A stretch of DNA of 64,000 bases from Caulobacter sp. (GCA_030678995.1 JAUXTQ010000052.1:108052-172051), one strand, 5' to 3'. Numbered from the stretch's first letter, positions 50,436-62,870 are shown. Made by a program: numbers and translations. The notes: generated by a model not told the origin, from the sequence alone.

Positions 50436-50485
50436 ACCCTCATCCGGCCTGCTCCGCAGGCCACCTTCTCCCTCCGGGAGAAGGA
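50436..50485. repeat. CCTTCTCCCGG-family repeat, short copy
   Basis: CCCTCATCCGGCCTGCTCCGCAGGCC then ACCTTCTCCC..GGGAGAAGG: a palindromic pair matching pieces of the 30296-30460 element. It lies 9 bp from the 3' end of lepA and may work as its terminator-like structure, but it has no T-run. Confidence 0.7.
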
Positions 50486-50493
50486 AGGCAGGG

Positions 50494-52299
<1,806 letters not shown>

Positions 52300-52453
52300 G
52301 CGCGCCCGTCTAGCACATTGGGCCGCCAACGCGAGACCCGGTCCGGAAACCACCATTTCGCACTTGCGAACGGCGCGGCGGCGCATAGATACGGTCGGCG
52401 TCCGCCGGCCCGCCGCCGGGCGCCCGGACGCATGCCTGCAGGGGACGACCATC

Positions 52454-53539
52454 GTGCGACACAAACCTGACCGGCGCGGCCGGCCGATGGCGGTTCTCGC
52501 CCTGGCGCTGCTGGCCCTCGCGGCCTGCGGCAAGGCCAAGGAAACCCCCAAGGGGCCACAGGCCAGCCAGACCGTCACGGCCCAGGCCGTGTCGGTGGTC
52601 ACCGTCGCGCGGCGGGTGACCGCCAGCGGCGACATCGTCGCCTGGAACGAGGTCGTGGTCGGCGCCGAGACCGGCGGCCTGACCGCCATACGGGTGCTGG
52701 TCGACGAGGGCGCCTGGGTCCGCAAGGGCCAGCCGATGCTGCAGATGAACGACGACCTGCTGCGCGCCCAGGTGCGCCAGCAGGAGGCCAGCGTCGCGGC
52801 GGCCCGCGCCACCCTGGCCCAGGCGCAGGCGGCGCTGGCCCGGGGGCGGGAGCTGCGCGAACGCGGCTATCTCGCCCAGGCCGGCCTCGACACCGCCGTC
52901 GCCAACCAGGCCACCGCCGCCGCCCAGGTCGCGGCCGCCGAGGCCGGGCTCTCGGAAGTCCGCACCCGGCTGGGCCAGACCATCGTCCGCGCCCCCGTCG
53001 CCGGCATGGTCGCCTCGCGCAAGGTCGTCCAGGGCCAGATCGTCGCGCCGGGGACCGAGCTGTTCCGGATTGTCCGCGACGGCCGGCTGGAGCTGAACGC
53101 CGAGATCGCCGACACCCAGCTGTCGCAGGTCCGCGCCGGCATGCCCGCCACCATCCTGTCCGACCAGCTGGGCGAGGTGCCTGGCACGGTGCGCATCGTC
53201 ACTCCCGAGGTGAACGCCCAGAGCCGGGTCGGCATGGCTCGCATCGCCCTGTCCACCGCCGGCGGCTTCCGCCCGGGGATGTTCGCCCGCGGGGTGATCA
53301 ATGTCGGCGACCAGCCCGCTCTGACCGCCCCGGCCCTGGCCGTGGTCTATCGCGACAACAAGCCGGGCGTGTTCATCCTGGGCGCCCAGTCGGTGGTCCG
53401 CTTCCGACCCATCGTGATCGCCTCGCGGACCAAGGAGAGTGTCGAGGTGTCCGAAGGGCTTGCCGCCGGTGAGCGGATCGTCGTCCAGGGCGCGGGCTTC
53501 CTTGCCGACGGCGACCGCGTCCGCGTCGTGGCGCGGTAG
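52454..53539 (+). CDS. RND efflux membrane fusion (periplasmic adaptor) lipoprotein
   Basis: A 361-residue adaptor. The GTG start at 52454 has an AGGGGA Shine-Dalgarno, while ATG 52487 has none. A signal peptide with lipobox (Leu-Ala-Ala-Cys, about residue 25) anchors it to the inner membrane. Lipoyl-like halves (about 75-105 and 185-215) flank an Ala/Gln-rich alpha hairpin (about 105-180), followed by beta-barrel and membrane-proximal domains. It links an inner-membrane RND pump to an outer-membrane channel. Pump gene follows 6 bp downstream. Confidence 0.85.
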   Translation: MRHKPDRRGRPMAVLALALLALAACGKAKETPKGPQASQTVTAQAVSVVTVARRVTASGDIVAWNEVVVGAETGGLTAIRVLVDEGAWVRKGQPMLQMNDDLLRAQVRQQEASVAAARATLAQAQAALARGRELRERGYLAQAGLDTAVANQATAAAQVAAAEAGLSEVRTRLGQTIVRAPVAGMVASRKVVQGQIVAPGTELFRIVRDGRLELNAEIADTQLSQVRAGMPATILSDQLGEVPGTVRIVTPEVNAQSRVGMARIALSTAGGFRPGMFARGVINVGDQPALTAPALAVVYRDNKPGVFILGAQSVVRFRPIVIASRTKESVEVSEGLAAGERIVVQGAGFLADGDRVRVVAR

Positions 53540-53545
53540 ACCGCC

Positions 53546-56500
53546 ATGCGCGACATCTCCTCCTGGTCGATCAAGAATCCCATCCCCGTCATCATGCTGT
53601 TCATCATGCTGACGTTGGCCGGCGTCGCCGGCTTCAACGCCATGCGGATCAACAACAATCCCGACATCGATTTCCCGCTGATCTACGTCAACGCCGGCCG
53701 CCCCGGCGCGGCGCCGACGGAGATGGAGACCCAGGTCACCCGGCTGATCGAGGACAAGATCGCCGGCCTCAGCGGCGTGCGCCACATGCGCTCGACCGTC
53801 ACCGACGGGGTGTCTGTCACGATCATCGAGTTCGAGCTGTCCACCGACGTGGAGCGCGCCACCAACGACGTGCGCAACGCCATGGGCGGCCTGATGGGCT
53901 CGCTGCCGCAGGACATGCAGGAGCCGATCGTCCAGCGCATCGACATCACCGGCGACCCGCTGATCACCTGGGTTGTCCGGTCCGGCTCGATGACGCCCGA
54001 ACAGCTGTCGTGGTTCGTCGACAATGAGGTCAGCCGCGCGTTGCTGGCCATCCAGGGGGTCGGCGAGGTCAACCGGCTGGGCGGGGTGGACCGCGAGATC
54101 CGCATCGACCTGGATCCCGACCGCCTGGCCAGTTTCGGCGTCACCGCCGCGACGGTCAGCCAGGCCCTGGTCAATGTGAACAACGACCTGCCCGGCGGGC
54201 GGGTGACGGTCAGCGGCTCGGAGCGGTCGATCCGCACCCTGGGCGCGGCGGGGTCCGTGCAGGAACTGGCCGACATGCGCGTGCCGGTGGGCGCCTCCAG
54301 CGTGCGGCTGGGCGACCTGGGCCGCATCGAGGACAGCTGGACCGAGCCCCGCTCCCGCGCCCGCTACGACGGCCAGGAGGTGATCACCTTCAACTTCCTG
54401 CGCTCGCGGGAAGCCAGCGAGGTGAGGACGGCCGAGCGGGTGCGGACCGAGATCGCCAGGATCGACGCGGCCCATCCGGAGCTGGAGATCGAACAGATCA
54501 ACGCCTTCGTCGAGTTCGCCGAGGAGAGCTACATCGCCTCCCTGGAGGCCGTCGGCCTGGGCGCCCTGCTGGCGGTCATCGTGGTGTGGCTGTTCCTGCG
54601 CGACTGGCGGGCGACCCTGGTCGCCGCGGTGGCCATGCCCCTGTCGCTGATCCCGACCTTCGCCTTGCTCGAGCCGATGGGTCAGTCGCTCAACATGATC
54701 ACCCTGCTGGCCCTGTCCTTGACCATCGGCATCCTGGTCGACGACGCCATCGTCGAGATCGAGAACATCGTGCGGCATATGAGGGGCGGCAAGGCCCCTT
54801 ATCCGGCGGCGATGGAGGCGGCCGACGAGATCGGCCTGGCCGTGGTGGCCACGACCCTGACCATTGTGGCGGTATTCGCTCCCGTCGGCTTCATGCCCGG
54901 GATCATCGGCCAGTTCTTCAAGGCCTTCGCCCTGGCCGCCTGCGTCTCGGTGCTGTTCTCGCTGGTCGTGGCGCGGACCCTGACGCCGTTGATGGGCGCC
55001 TATCTGCTCAAGCACAAACACCACCAGGACGCCGATCCGCCGTGGATGACCTGGTATCTGGGCCTGCTCGACTGGGCGCTGAAGAACCGCTGGAAGGTCT
55101 TCGCCATGGGCGGGGTGGTCTTCCTGCTGACCGGCGCGATCACGCCACTGGTGCCGGTGGAGGTGCAGCCGGCGGTCGACTTCAACCGCGCCGCCTTCGC
55201 GGTCGAGCTGCCGCCCGGATCGACCCTCGACCAGACCGACGACGTCGTCGCCCGGTTGACCCGCGAGCTGCGCAAGCGGCCGGAGGTCACCAACGTCTAC
55301 GCCTCGGTCGGCGGCAACGAGATCAACACCGCCACCGTGACCGCCGAGCTGGTCGACAAGGGCGAGCGCGACCAGACGCAGCAGCAGTTCGTCCGCGAGA
55401 TGGTCGACTATTTCGTCACCGTGCCCGGCGCGCGCATCGGCGTGCCGTCGCAGCTCGGCGGCGGGCCCACGGACGGCAGCGTCTACTCCTTCTCCATTCT
55501 CAGCGACGACGGCCGCAAGCTGGAAGCGGCCGCCCGGGCCATCGAAAGCGAGATGCGTGCGGTCGAGGGCCTGGCCAATGTGGTCAACACCGCCGCCATC
55601 GCCCGGCCGGAAATCCTGATCACCCCCAAGCCCGACGAGGCCGCGCGCCTCGGCGTCTCGGCCGGCGTGCTGTCCCAGGCGATCCGCGTGGCGACCATCG
55701 GCGACATCGACCAGCTGCTGCCCAAGTACAATCTCGGCGACCGTCAGGTGCCCATCCGCCTGCGCCTCAGCGACGCGGGCCGCCAGGACATCGCCATGCT
55801 GGAGAACCTGCGGGTGCCGACCACCACCGGCGGTTCGGTTCCACTGGGCGCGGTGGCCGAGGTCACCTACGGCTCGGGCCCGTCGCAGATCAGCCGCCAG
55901 GACCGGTCGCGGATCGCCACCATCACCGCCGAGCTGAACGGCATCACCTCGGGCGAAGCCACGCTGGCGGTGATGCAGCTGCCCTCCATCAAGGCCATGC
56001 CCGAAGGGGTCCGCCAGGCCCGCTCCGGCGACGTCGAGTTCATCCAGGAGATGGTCGGCGGCTTCGCGGGCGCCTTCATCACCGGCCTTCTGCTGATGTA
56101 CGCGGTGCTGGCGCTGCTGTTCAAAAGCTTCACCCACCCGATCACCATCATGGCCGCCCTGCCGCTGGCCATCGGCGGGGCGTTCGTGGGGCTGCTGATC
56201 ATGGGCAGCACCTTCTCGATCGCGTCCCTGATCGGCATCCTGATGCTGATGGGCATCGCGGCGAAGAACTCGATCCTGCTGGTCGAGTACGCGCTGGAAG
56301 CGATCAAGGGCGGGATGGGTCGCTACGAGGCCCTGATGGACGCCGCGCACAAGCGGGCCCGGCCGATCCTGATGACCACCGTGGCCATGGGCGCGGGCAT
56401 GGCGCCCACGGCCCTGGGCTGGGGCGCGGACGTCGAGTTCCGCCAGCCGATGGCCGTGGCGGTGGTCGGCGGCCTGATCACCTCGACCCTGCTGTCGCTG

Positions 56501-56635
56501 CTCTACATCCCGGCGATCTTCACCATCATCGACGACATCCGGCGCTGGGGGCATCGTGGGCTGGACCGCCTGTTCGCCGGCCAGAAGGTGCTGAAACCGT
56601 CTCCGACGAAGCCGGCGGCCGAGGCGGAGAGTTAA
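53546..56635 (+). CDS. RND multidrug efflux permease (AcrB/HAE1 family)
   Basis: A 1029-residue inner-membrane pump with 12 helices and two large periplasmic loops. The proton-relay pair lies in Gly-Ile-Leu-Val-Asp-Asp-Ala-Ile (TM4, about residues 398-405), and the N-terminal porter domain has the Asn-Asn-Pro-Asp-Ile-Asp-Phe-Pro motif. It works as a trimer exporting hydrophobic compounds driven by protons. Its partner adaptor is encoded 6 bp upstream; no outer-membrane channel gene or regulator lies next to it. Substrate cannot be predicted. Confidence 0.9.
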   Translation: MRDISSWSIKNPIPVIMLFIMLTLAGVAGFNAMRINNNPDIDFPLIYVNAGRPGAAPTEMETQVTRLIEDKIAGLSGVRHMRSTVTDGVSVTIIEFELSTDVERATNDVRNAMGGLMGSLPQDMQEPIVQRIDITGDPLITWVVRSGSMTPEQLSWFVDNEVSRALLAIQGVGEVNRLGGVDREIRIDLDPDRLASFGVTAATVSQALVNVNNDLPGGRVTVSGSERSIRTLGAAGSVQELADMRVPVGASSVRLGDLGRIEDSWTEPRSRARYDGQEVITFNFLRSREASEVRTAERVRTEIARIDAAHPELEIEQINAFVEFAEESYIASLEAVGLGALLAVIVVWLFLRDWRATLVAAVAMPLSLIPTFALLEPMGQSLNMITLLALSLTIGILVDDAIVEIENIVRHMRGGKAPYPAAMEAADEIGLAVVATTLTIVAVFAPVGFMPGIIGQFFKAFALAACVSVLFSLVVARTLTPLMGAYLLKHKHHQDADPPWMTWYLGLLDWALKNRWKVFAMGGVVFLLTGAITPLVPVEVQPAVDFNRAAFAVELPPGSTLDQTDDVVARLTRELRKRPEVTNVYASVGGNEINTATVTAELVDKGERDQTQQQFVREMVDYFVTVPGARIGVPSQLGGGPTDGSVYSFSILSDDGRKLEAAARAIESEMRAVEGLANVVNTAAIARPEILITPKPDEAARLGVSAGVLSQAIRVATIGDIDQLLPKYNLGDRQVPIRLRLSDAGRQDIAMLENLRVPTTTGGSVPLGAVAEVTYGSGPSQISRQDRSRIATITAELNGITSGEATLAVMQLPSIKAMPEGVRQARSGDVEFIQEMVGGFAGAFITGLLLMYAVLALLFKSFTHPITIMAALPLAIGGAFVGLLIMGSTFSIASLIGILMLMGIAAKNSILLVEYALEAIKGGMGRYEALMDAAHKRARPILMTTVAMGAGMAPTALGWGADVEFRQPMAVAVVGGLITSTLLSLLYIPAIFTIIDDIRRWGHRGLDRLFAGQKVLKPSPTKPAAEAES

Positions 56636-56718
56636 CCTCGCGATAACCTCCGCGCCGCAAACCGGACGTATTGGAATGGGAGTCTGCAAGGGCTTCCCGC
56701 CGACTCGGAGTCACGCTC

Positions 56719-57300
56719 ATGGACCGCCGCACCCTCATCCTCTCCGGCCTCGCCGCAGGCGTCATCGGGGCGGCCCCCGCCGCCTTCGCCCAGGAAGCCG
56801 ATCCGGCGGACGGGCCGCGCACCTACAGCGCTGACGAGATCATCAACGCCACCTCCGACTTCCTGGGGGTGACGGCCGAGGCGGCCGGCGCCGCCATCGA
56901 GCGGATCTTCAAGCAGAACGGCCGGCCCACCGCCTATATCGCCGGCGAGGAGGTGTCCGCCGCCATCACCATCGGCGCCCGCTATGGCCGGGGCCTGATG
57001 TACATGAAGGAGCGCGAGACCCAGGAGGTCTTCTGGCAGGGGCCGTCGATCGGCGTCGACGTCGGCGGCAACGCCAGCCGGGTGTTCACCCTGTGCTACA
57101 ATCTGCACTACCCGGACATGATCTTCCGCCGTTTCCCCGGCGTGGAGGGCTCAGCCTACATGGTGGCGGGCCTGGGCGTGAACTACCAGCGCGCCGACGG
57201 CATCACCCTGGCCCCGATCCGCGCCGGCGTCGGTCTGCGCCTGGGCGCCAACGTCGGCTACCTGGCCTACAGCCGCAAACGCAACATCCTGCCGTTCTAG
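56719..57300 (+). CDS. DUF1134 secreted protein
   Basis: A 193-residue protein with a signal peptide of twin-arginine-like appearance (Asp-Arg-Arg-Thr-Leu-Ile-Leu, cleavage about residue 24) and a DUF1134 domain: hydrophobic beta-rich segments with Gly-Val-Asp-Val-Gly-Gly-Asn-Ala and Gly-Val-Gly-Leu-Arg-Leu-Gly-Ala-Asn-Val-Gly-Tyr-Leu near the end. DUF1134 is conserved in alphaproteobacteria, role unknown (possibly lipid-bilayer associated). The Shine-Dalgarno is weak (cggag at 56706). The hairpin at 57302 begins right after its stop. Confidence 0.75.
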   Translation: MDRRTLILSGLAAGVIGAAPAAFAQEADPADGPRTYSADEIINATSDFLGVTAEAAGAAIERIFKQNGRPTAYIAGEEVSAAITIGARYGRGLMYMKERETQEVFWQGPSIGVDVGGNASRVFTLCYNLHYPDMIFRRFPGVEGSAYMVAGLGVNYQRADGITLAPIRAGVGLRLGANVGYLAYSRKRNILPF

Positions 57301-57301
57301 G

Positions 57302-57359
57302 CACAAAGGGGGACACACACTGATTTCGCTCGCGAAATCAGTGTGTGTCCCCCTTTGTG
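57302..57359. repeat. GGGGACA-family hairpin, 28-bp perfect arms
   Basis: Arms 57302-57329 and 57332-57359 are perfect inverted copies around a 2-base centre (CACAAAGGGGGACACACACT..). It fills the gap between the convergent DUF1134 and UPF0114 genes, so it may act as a two-way terminator. Confidence 0.9.
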
Positions 57360-57360
57360 G

Positions 57361-57894
57361 TCAGTGCTTGTCCGTCAGGCTCGCCAGCCAGTCCATCAGG
57401 GCCAGCAGCACGCCGGACACGACGAACGACAGGTGGATGATCACCAGCCACAGCATCCGGGCCTGGTCGATCGGGGCATTGGCTTCCGTGGCCTGCAGGA
57501 AAGCCTTCAAGAGGGCGATGGCCGAGATGGCCACGATCGAGGCCACCAGCTTCATCTTAAGGCCCGAGAAGTCGACGGTGCCCATCCAGCTGGGTCGGTC
57601 GACCTGGTCGCCGATGTCCATCTTGGAGACGAAATTCTCGTAGCCCGAGAAGATCACGATCAGCACCAGATTGCCGGCCAGCGACAGGTCGATCAGCGAC
57701 AGGGCCAGCAGGATGGCGTCCTCGGCGTGGACGTCGCCGCTCAGGATCACCGGGACGGCATGGATCAGCTCCTGGCCGAACACCACGATCAGGGCGCCCA
57801 GCGCCAGCACCAGGCCGACATACATTGGCGCCATCAGCCAGCGGGAGGCGAACAGCCCCCGCTCGAGAACAGTTTCGATCGACGGTTTCGACAT
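57361..57894 (-). CDS. UPF0114 (YqhA/TIGR00645) family membrane protein
   Basis: A 177-residue protein with four hydrophobic helices and conserved Glu/Arg near the N-terminus (Glu-Arg-Gly-Leu-Phe-Ala-Ser-Arg-Trp-Leu) and the Ser-Gly-Tyr-Glu-Asn-Phe-Val motif of the UPF0114 family. Function unknown, likely a membrane channel or a regulator of membrane homeostasis. The next minus-strand gene upstream starts 300 bp away. Confidence 0.8.
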   Translation of the reverse strand: MSKPSIETVLERGLFASRWLMAPMYVGLVLALGALIVVFGQELIHAVPVILSGDVHAEDAILLALSLIDLSLAGNLVLIVIFSGYENFVSKMDIGDQVDRPSWMGTVDFSGLKMKLVASIVAISAIALLKAFLQATEANAPIDQARMLWLVIIHLSFVVSGVLLALMDWLASLTDKH

Positions 57895-57914
57895 GGAGGC
57901 TCCTTGAGGTCCCT

Positions 57915-58196
57915 CTACGTAGAGACCCCGGCGACGGGCGCAAGGCCGTCACGCCATCCGAACGCCAGCCGCGTGACCACCGGGCAGGCCTCCAGCCGGC
58001 GAGCGAGGGCCTCGGCCTTGTGGTCGCCGGCGTCGTCGATCTCCAGCCGGATGGCCAGGCCGTCCTCCGCCGGCTCGGCCTCCATGCGCCGCAGCCGCGC
58101 CTGCAGCAGCGTCACCACGCCCAGGATCCGCACCAGGGCGTCGGGCTCGTCCGCGGCGCCGACCAGGAACAGCCGCCGTTTGCCATCGTCGGTCAC
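57915..58196 (-). CDS. Small ACT-like domain protein
   Basis: A 93-residue alpha/beta protein with a pattern (strand, Glu-Pro-Asp-Ala-Leu-Val-Arg-Ile-Leu-Gly-Val-Val helix, strand, Leu-Arg-Arg-Met-Glu) that resembles ACT domains such as regulatory subunits of acetolactate synthase. The GTG at 58196 overlaps the stop of the upstream gene (GTGA), which decides the start; a longer GTG start at 58208 is possible. Ligand-binding role is inferred. It forms an operon with 58193-58480. Confidence 0.5.
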   Translation of the reverse strand: MTDDGKRRLFLVGAADEPDALVRILGVVTLLQARLRRMEAEPAEDGLAIRLEIDDAGDHKAEALARRLEACPVVTRLAFGWRDGLAPVAGVST

Positions 58197-58480
58197 GACA
58201 GCCCCCACAGATGCTCGACGCGCGTGGAGCGCACGCCCGGGCGCTCGGCCAGACGGTCAGCCAGGCGCACGGCGCCGGCCTCGTCCAGGCGGCGAACGCG
58301 CAGGACGCCCTCGACCAGCCGGCCGACGGTGCTGATGGACAGGTTGCAGACCTCCGCCGTGCTGGCGGCCAGGCTGGCCCGTGTGGCGTCCAGCGCCTGG
58401 GCCACGTCGTCGGCGGTGAACCGCAGCACGTGGCGGGCGTCCGGGTTGTCCGAGAGGTCGAGTGAACTGGAAAGGGGCAT
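58193..58480 (-). CDS. Hypothetical small protein, 95 residues
   Basis: A 95-residue helical protein with the Asp-Val-Ala-Gln-Ala-Leu-Asp-Ala-Thr-Arg-Ala-Ser-Leu segment and a Ser-Thr-Val-Gly-Arg-Leu-Val-Glu-Gly-Val-Leu-Arg-Val-Arg-Arg-Leu helix. Start 58480 has a good Shine-Dalgarno (aagga). It lies 45 bp after a terminator-like hairpin and is coupled to the ACT-like gene. No family is recognised. Confidence 0.5.
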   Translation of the reverse strand: MPLSSSLDLSDNPDARHVLRFTADDVAQALDATRASLAASTAEVCNLSISTVGRLVEGVLRVRRLDEAGAVRLADRLAERPGVRSTRVEHLWGLS

Positions 58481-58524
58481 GGTGGTGGTCCTTGGCTGGA
58501 AGAGGGACCGGCCGACCGCACAAT

Positions 58525-58560
58525 AAAAAACCCCGCTGCCGTTTCCGGAGCGGGGCTTTT
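58525..58560 (-). terminator. Terminator or attenuator hairpin
   Basis: Stem CCCCGCT/AGCGGGG (58531-58537 with 58549-58555) with extra inner pairing, followed on the minus strand by TTTTTT. It lies between a possible 43-codon leader frame (58584-58715) and the small gene pair. It may end the pheST transcript or attenuate the small operon. Confidence 0.75.
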
Positions 58561-58583
58561 GATCTTGCGATCTGCCGGCGATG

Positions 58584-58715
58584 TCAGGTCGCGCTGGCAA
58601 GCTCCGGTCCGGAAGGATCGGTAATAATTTTGCTGGTCATCGACATGAGCGCGCAGGCCGTCATCGCCTGGGCAGGGGCGGTGGCGGCGTCAGCGGTGGT
58701 GAGGCGGGTGCTCAT
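58584..58715 (-). CDS. Possible short leader ORF, 43 residues
   Basis: A minus-strand frame of 43 residues, rich in Thr (8) and Ala, with a Lys-Ile-Ile-Thr cluster, ending 24 bp upstream of the terminator-like hairpin. No clear Shine-Dalgarno. It may be a leader peptide for attenuation of the small ACT-like operon, or coincidence. Inner starts at 58640 and 58646 are possible. Confidence 0.3.
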   Translation of the reverse strand: MSTRLTTADAATAPAQAMTACALMSMTSKIITDPSGPELASAT

Positions 58716-58770
58716 GTCGTGGGGAGGGATAGGGGCTGAAACCCCCAACGTCAAATCCTCCCCTCGCAGA

Positions 58771-58899
58771 GGGGAGGGGGACCATGCGGAGCATGGTGGA
58801 GGGGGCAGCGCCGAGGCTTCCGGAACAGCCGGAATTCAGGAGGGGACCGCTCGCGTTCGCGCAGCCCCCTCCACCATGCTCCGCATGGTCCCCCTCCCC
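58771..58899. repeat. CCATGC-type inverted repeat, 35-bp perfect arms
   Basis: Left arm 58771-58805 and right arm 58865-58899 are perfect inverted copies (GGGGAGGGGGACCATGC.., each arm with its own CCATGC/GCATGG hairpin) 59 bp apart. The same unit occurs once at 21616-21655. It lies directly downstream of the pheT stop and fills most of 58716-58921, where no other gene is seen. Confidence 0.9.
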
Positions 58900-58921
58900 A
58901 GCGACGCTGGGGAGGACAAGG

Positions 58922-61321
58922 CTAGGTGCGCAGCCGCCCCCCGGCCTTCTCCGCCGCCGCGATGATCCGCGCCGACAGCCCCTCGATCTCCGCATCCGTC
59001 AGGGTCTTCTCCCTCGGCTGGACCATCACCTCGACGGCGATCGATTTGTGGCCCTCCAGCACGCCGGCGCCCTGGTAGACGTCGAACACCCGGGCCGAGG
59101 CGATCAGCGCCTTGTCGGCGCCGGCGACGGCCTTGACCAGGTCCCCGGCCGGCTTGGCCGCGTCCACCAGGAAGGCGAAGTCGCGGCTCAGCGGCATCAG
59201 GGTCGGCAGGTCGGCGGCCGGGCGGGTCTTGCCCTTCTTCTTCGGCTCGGGAATGGCCTCGACCCATATCTCGAAGCCGTAGACCGGCCCGTCGACGTCG
59301 AGCGCCTTGAGCACCGCCGGATGCAGTTCGCCGACCTCGGCCAGCACGGCCTTGGGCCCCAGCTGCAGCCGGGCCGAGCGGCCGGGATGCCACCAGGACG
59401 ACGCCGAGCCCTGGGCGGTCTGCAGGGAGGCCACCGGCGCGCCCAGCTCCTCCAGCAGGGCCAGCAGGTCGGCCTTGACGGTGAACAGGTCGTCCCGCGG
59501 GCGCTTGTCCCAGCCGCGCGGCGCATGGGGCGCGACGATGGCCGCGATGACCATCCGCTGGTCCTGCGGCCGGTCGCCGGCGAACACCGGCCCCACCTCG
59601 AACAGCGCCACGTCCGGGAAGCCGCGGCGGGCGTTGCGGCCGGCGGCCTCGATCAGGTTGGGCAGGCCCGAGGGCCGCATGGTGTCGATGTCGGCCGACA
59701 TCGGGTTGGCCAGCACCAGGGCGTCCGCCCCGCCGCCGAACATCCGGGCCGTCGCGCGGTGGGTGAACGACCAGGTGGCCGTCTCGGCATAGCCGGCGGC
59801 GGCCAGAGCCCTGCGGGCGATCCGGGCGCGGTTCTGGCGCACGGTCAGCACGCCGCCGGCGGGACGGGCGGTCTGCGGCAACGGGGTGGCCGGCAGGGCG
59901 TCGTAGCCGGCGATGCGGGCCACTTCCTCGACCAGGTCGGCCTTGCCCTCGACGTCGCGGCGCCAGGTCGGCGGGGTGACAGCCCAGGATTTTCCGGATT
60001 TCTCGATGCCGAAGCCGAGCTTCTCGAGGATTTCTCCGGATTTCTCAGGCGGAATCTCAAGCCCCGACAGCTGCTGCACATAGGCGGGGTCAAAGGCCAC
60101 CGCCGGCGGCGGCGGCGGGGTCTGGCCGGCCACGACCACCTGCGACGGCTCGCCGCCGCAGAGCTCGAGGATCAGCCTGGTCGCCAGCTCCAGGCCGTCG
60201 ACCACGAAGCCGGTGTCGGCCCCGCGGGCGAAGCGGTACTGGGCGTCGGAGGTGATCCCGGCGGTGCGGCCGGTCTGGGCCGTGCGGATCGGGTCGAACC
60301 AGGCGCTCTCCAGGAAGACCTCGGTGGTCTCGTCGGAGCAGCCGGTGGACTCCCCGCCCATGACGCCGCCGATGCCCACCGGGCGTTCGCCGGCGGCATC
60401 GGAGATGACGCTCATCTCAGGGGTCAGCTCGTAGGTCTTGCCGTCCAGCGCGATCAGGTGCTCGTCGCCGTTGACGCCGTGCCGGCCCAGCCGCGCCTCG
60501 ATGGTCGTCCCGACCAGTTTGGCCGCGTCATAGACGTGCAGCGGCCGGGCCCGGTCGTAGGTGACCAGATTGGTGATATCGACCAGGGTGTTGATCGGAC
60601 GCAGGCCGATGGCCTTCAGCCGCGCCTGCAGCCAGGCGGGGGAGGGGCCGTTCTTCACCCCCCGGATCAGCCGGCCGGAAAAGACGCGGCAGGCCTCGCC
60701 GTCCACCTTGATGGCGATGGGCGAGGGGAACCTGCCGGGGACCGGGGTCACCGTCAGGTCGCGCAGCTTGCCCAGCCCGGCGGCGGAGAGATCGCGGGCG
60801 ATGCCGGCAACGCCCAGCCAGTCGGGCCGGTTGGGGGTCACCTCGAAGTCGATCACCGCCTCCAGGCCCAGGGCCTCCGCCGCCGACGCGCCCACCGGGA
60901 AGCTGTCCGGCAGTTCGATGATGCCGTCCGACTCCTCGGCCGTCTCCAGCTCGGCGGCCGAGCAGAGCATGCCGTGGCTGACCACGCCCCGCACGGGCCG
61001 CGGCTCCAGGGTGATGCCGCTGCCGGGGATGAAGGTCCCGATCGGCGCGAAGACCGTCGTCAGGCCCGCCCGGGCGTTGGGCGCCCCGCAGACGATCTCC
61101 AGCCGGCCATCGACCGTGTCCACCTGACACACCCGCAGCCGGTCGGCGTTGGGGTGCTGAACGGCCTCGACGATCTTCGCCACCGTGAAGGCGGCGAGCT
61201 TTTCTGCGGGATCGCTGACGTGTTCGACCTCCAGCCCGGCCATGGTCATGGCCTCGACCACCTGGGCGGCCGTCGCGTCGGTCTCCAGGTGATCCTTCAG
61301 CCAGGAGAGGGTGAATTTCAT
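58922..61321 (-). CDS. pheT: Phenylalanyl-tRNA synthetase beta subunit
   Basis: A 799-residue subunit of normal length. The N-terminal Met-Lys-Phe-Thr-Leu-Ser-Trp-Leu-Lys and the tRNA-binding EMAP domain (about 39-150) are present, followed by B3/B4, B5 and core domains and the C-terminal ferredoxin-fold anticodon-binding domain with Ser-Arg-Asp-Phe-Ala-Phe (about 710-715). With PheS it forms the alpha2-beta2 enzyme charging tRNA-Phe. Its start overlaps the stop of the inserted 130-residue gene by 4 bp. Confidence 0.95.
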   Translation of the reverse strand: MKFTLSWLKDHLETDATAAQVVEAMTMAGLEVEHVSDPAEKLAAFTVAKIVEAVQHPNADRLRVCQVDTVDGRLEIVCGAPNARAGLTTVFAPIGTFIPGSGITLEPRPVRGVVSHGMLCSAAELETAEESDGIIELPDSFPVGASAAEALGLEAVIDFEVTPNRPDWLGVAGIARDLSAAGLGKLRDLTVTPVPGRFPSPIAIKVDGEACRVFSGRLIRGVKNGPSPAWLQARLKAIGLRPINTLVDITNLVTYDRARPLHVYDAAKLVGTTIEARLGRHGVNGDEHLIALDGKTYELTPEMSVISDAAGERPVGIGGVMGGESTGCSDETTEVFLESAWFDPIRTAQTGRTAGITSDAQYRFARGADTGFVVDGLELATRLILELCGGEPSQVVVAGQTPPPPPAVAFDPAYVQQLSGLEIPPEKSGEILEKLGFGIEKSGKSWAVTPPTWRRDVEGKADLVEEVARIAGYDALPATPLPQTARPAGGVLTVRQNRARIARRALAAAGYAETATWSFTHRATARMFGGGADALVLANPMSADIDTMRPSGLPNLIEAAGRNARRGFPDVALFEVGPVFAGDRPQDQRMVIAAIVAPHAPRGWDKRPRDDLFTVKADLLALLEELGAPVASLQTAQGSASSWWHPGRSARLQLGPKAVLAEVGELHPAVLKALDVDGPVYGFEIWVEAIPEPKKKGKTRPAADLPTLMPLSRDFAFLVDAAKPAGDLVKAVAGADKALIASARVFDVYQGAGVLEGHKSIAVEVMVQPREKTLTDAEIEGLSARIIAAAEKAGGRLRT

Positions 61322-61710
61322 ACCGGTCTCACCTGCAGGGCCAGGATCTGCTGCAGGAACGCCTCGGGGCCGGTGAAGCCGGTCGCGAAGAACGAGCAAC
61401 CCTTGAAGGTGCAGTCCTTGAACGGGATGGCCCCGACCACGCCGGTGGACGACGCCGACCGCCAGACGATGCGGCCGATGTCGCCGCCGGTATAGCCGAA
61501 GTCCGTGCTGTCGAAATTCACGCCGCCGAGAATCGCGACCACCGCCGGCCCCTCGAGCCGGCAGTTGGTGAACGTCCGCCCCTCGATGATGGTCTGACCC
61601 TGCCGCAAGGCCTCCCGATACAGCTCGAACAGGGACATGGCCTCGCCCGTGAAGGTCTTGGCCGTCAGATCCCTGGCGAGGGTCCAGGGGGTTTCGTCGG
61701 GATGGGCCAT
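61318..61710 (-). CDS. Hypothetical protein inserted between pheS and pheT
   Basis: A 130-residue protein, soluble. The central part (about residues 45-115) has repeating strand-turn units (Phe-x-Asn-Cys-x-[15 protein letters not shown]) resembling a short pentapeptide-repeat-like beta solenoid. It overlaps both pheS (1 bp at its start) and pheT (4 bp at its end), so it is co-translated with the synthetase. No family is recognised. Confidence 0.65.
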   Translation of the reverse strand: MAHPDETPWTLARDLTAKTFTGEAMSLFELYREALRQGQTIIEGRTFTNCRLEGPAVVAILGGVNFDSTDFGYTGGDIGRIVWRSASSTGVVGAIPFKDCTFKGCSFFATGFTGPEAFLQQILALQVRPV

Positions 61711-62822
61711 CAGCTCAGTCCTGTCGCGGGGTTGGGGGCGGCGAAGGCGGAAAAGCCGTAGTGGCCCAGCCAGCGCGTATCGCTTTCAAACATGTCCCGC
61801 AGGTCGGGCATGCCGTACTTCAGCATGGCCAGGCGGTCGATCCCGAGGCCGAAGGCGAAGCCCTGATGGACGTCGGGGTCGATGCCGCACTGACGCAGCA
61901 CGTTGGGGTGGACCATCCCGCAGCCGAGGATCTCCAGCCAGTCGCTGCCGGTTCCGATCTTCACCTCGCCGCCGGAGCGGTCGCAGCCGATGTCCATCTC
62001 GGCGCTGGGCTCGGTGAACGGGAAGTGGTGAGGCCTAAACCGGCTGACCACGCCCTCGACCTCGAAGAAGCGGGCGATGAAGGTCTCCAGGGTCCACTTC
62101 AGGTGGCCCATGTGGATGCCCTTGTCGATCACCAGGCCTTCCATCTGGTGGAACATCGGGGTGTGGGTCGCGTCGCTGTCGCAGCGATAGGTGCGGCCGG
62201 GCACGATGATGCGGATCGGCGGCTCCATCGCCCCGGCGATCCACGGCGCGGCCGGCGGCTGGTTGGTCCGCTGCATGGCCCGCACCTGCACCGGGCTGGT
62301 GTGGGTGCGCAGCAGCTTGCGTTCCCCGTCCGGCCCCGGATGGAAGAAGAAGGTGTCGTGCATCTCCCGCGCCGGGTGCTTCTCGGGGAAGTTCAGGGCG
62401 GTGAAGTTGTGGAAGTCGTCCTCGATGTCCGGACCTTCGGCCACCTGGAAGCCCATCTCGGCGAAGATGGCGGTCATCTCCTCCATCACCTGCAGGGTGG
62501 GATGCACCGAGCCCTTGCGGCGGGGCGGGGCGGGCAGGGAAAGGTCGACGGTCTCCCTCGCCAGGCGGGCGTCCAGCTCGGCGGCCTCCAGGGCGGTCTT
62601 GCGTTCGGTGAGGAGCGCGGCGACGCGGTCGCGCAGGCCGTTGATCGCCGGCCCGGCCTCGCGGCGCTCGTCGGGGCTCATCGAGCCCAGCGTCTTGAGC
62701 AGGCCGGAAATGGAGCCCGACTTGCCCAGCGCGGCGACACGGATCGCCTCCAGCCCGGCGGCGTCGGCCGCGGCGGCGATACTGGCCGAAAGCTCGGCTT
62801 CTAGCGTGGTGAGATCGGTCAT
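61710..62822 (-). CDS. pheS: Phenylalanyl-tRNA synthetase alpha subunit
   Basis: A 370-residue class II synthetase subunit: N-terminal coiled coil (1-85), motif 1 region, motif 2 with [12 protein letters not shown], and motif 3 with Gly-Leu-Gly-Ile-Asp-Arg-Leu-Ala-Met. It holds the catalytic site that activates phenylalanine. It begins 48 bp after the preceding minus-strand gene and overlaps the inserted gene. Confidence 0.95.
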   Translation of the reverse strand: MTDLTTLEAELSASIAAAADAAGLEAIRVAALGKSGSISGLLKTLGSMSPDERREAGPAINGLRDRVAALLTERKTALEAAELDARLARETVDLSLPAPPRRKGSVHPTLQVMEEMTAIFAEMGFQVAEGPDIEDDFHNFTALNFPEKHPAREMHDTFFFHPGPDGERKLLRTHTSPVQVRAMQRTNQPPAAPWIAGAMEPPIRIIVPGRTYRCDSDATHTPMFHQMEGLVIDKGIHMGHLKWTLETFIARFFEVEGVVSRFRPHHFPFTEPSAEMDIGCDRSGGEVKIGTGSDWLEILGCGMVHPNVLRQCGIDPDVHQGFAFGLGIDRLAMLKYGMPDLRDMFESDTRWLGHYGFSAFAAPNPATGLS

Positions 62823-62870
62823 GGCGGCTGGGTGTCTAGAGCAATTCCTCAGGATTGAAACGAGCCGGTG

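Noticed and set aside
52310..56689. A 1459-codon minus-strand open frame opposite the RND pump
   Set aside because: Low-complexity Asp/His/Gly-rich translation, antisense to two well-recognised efflux genes.
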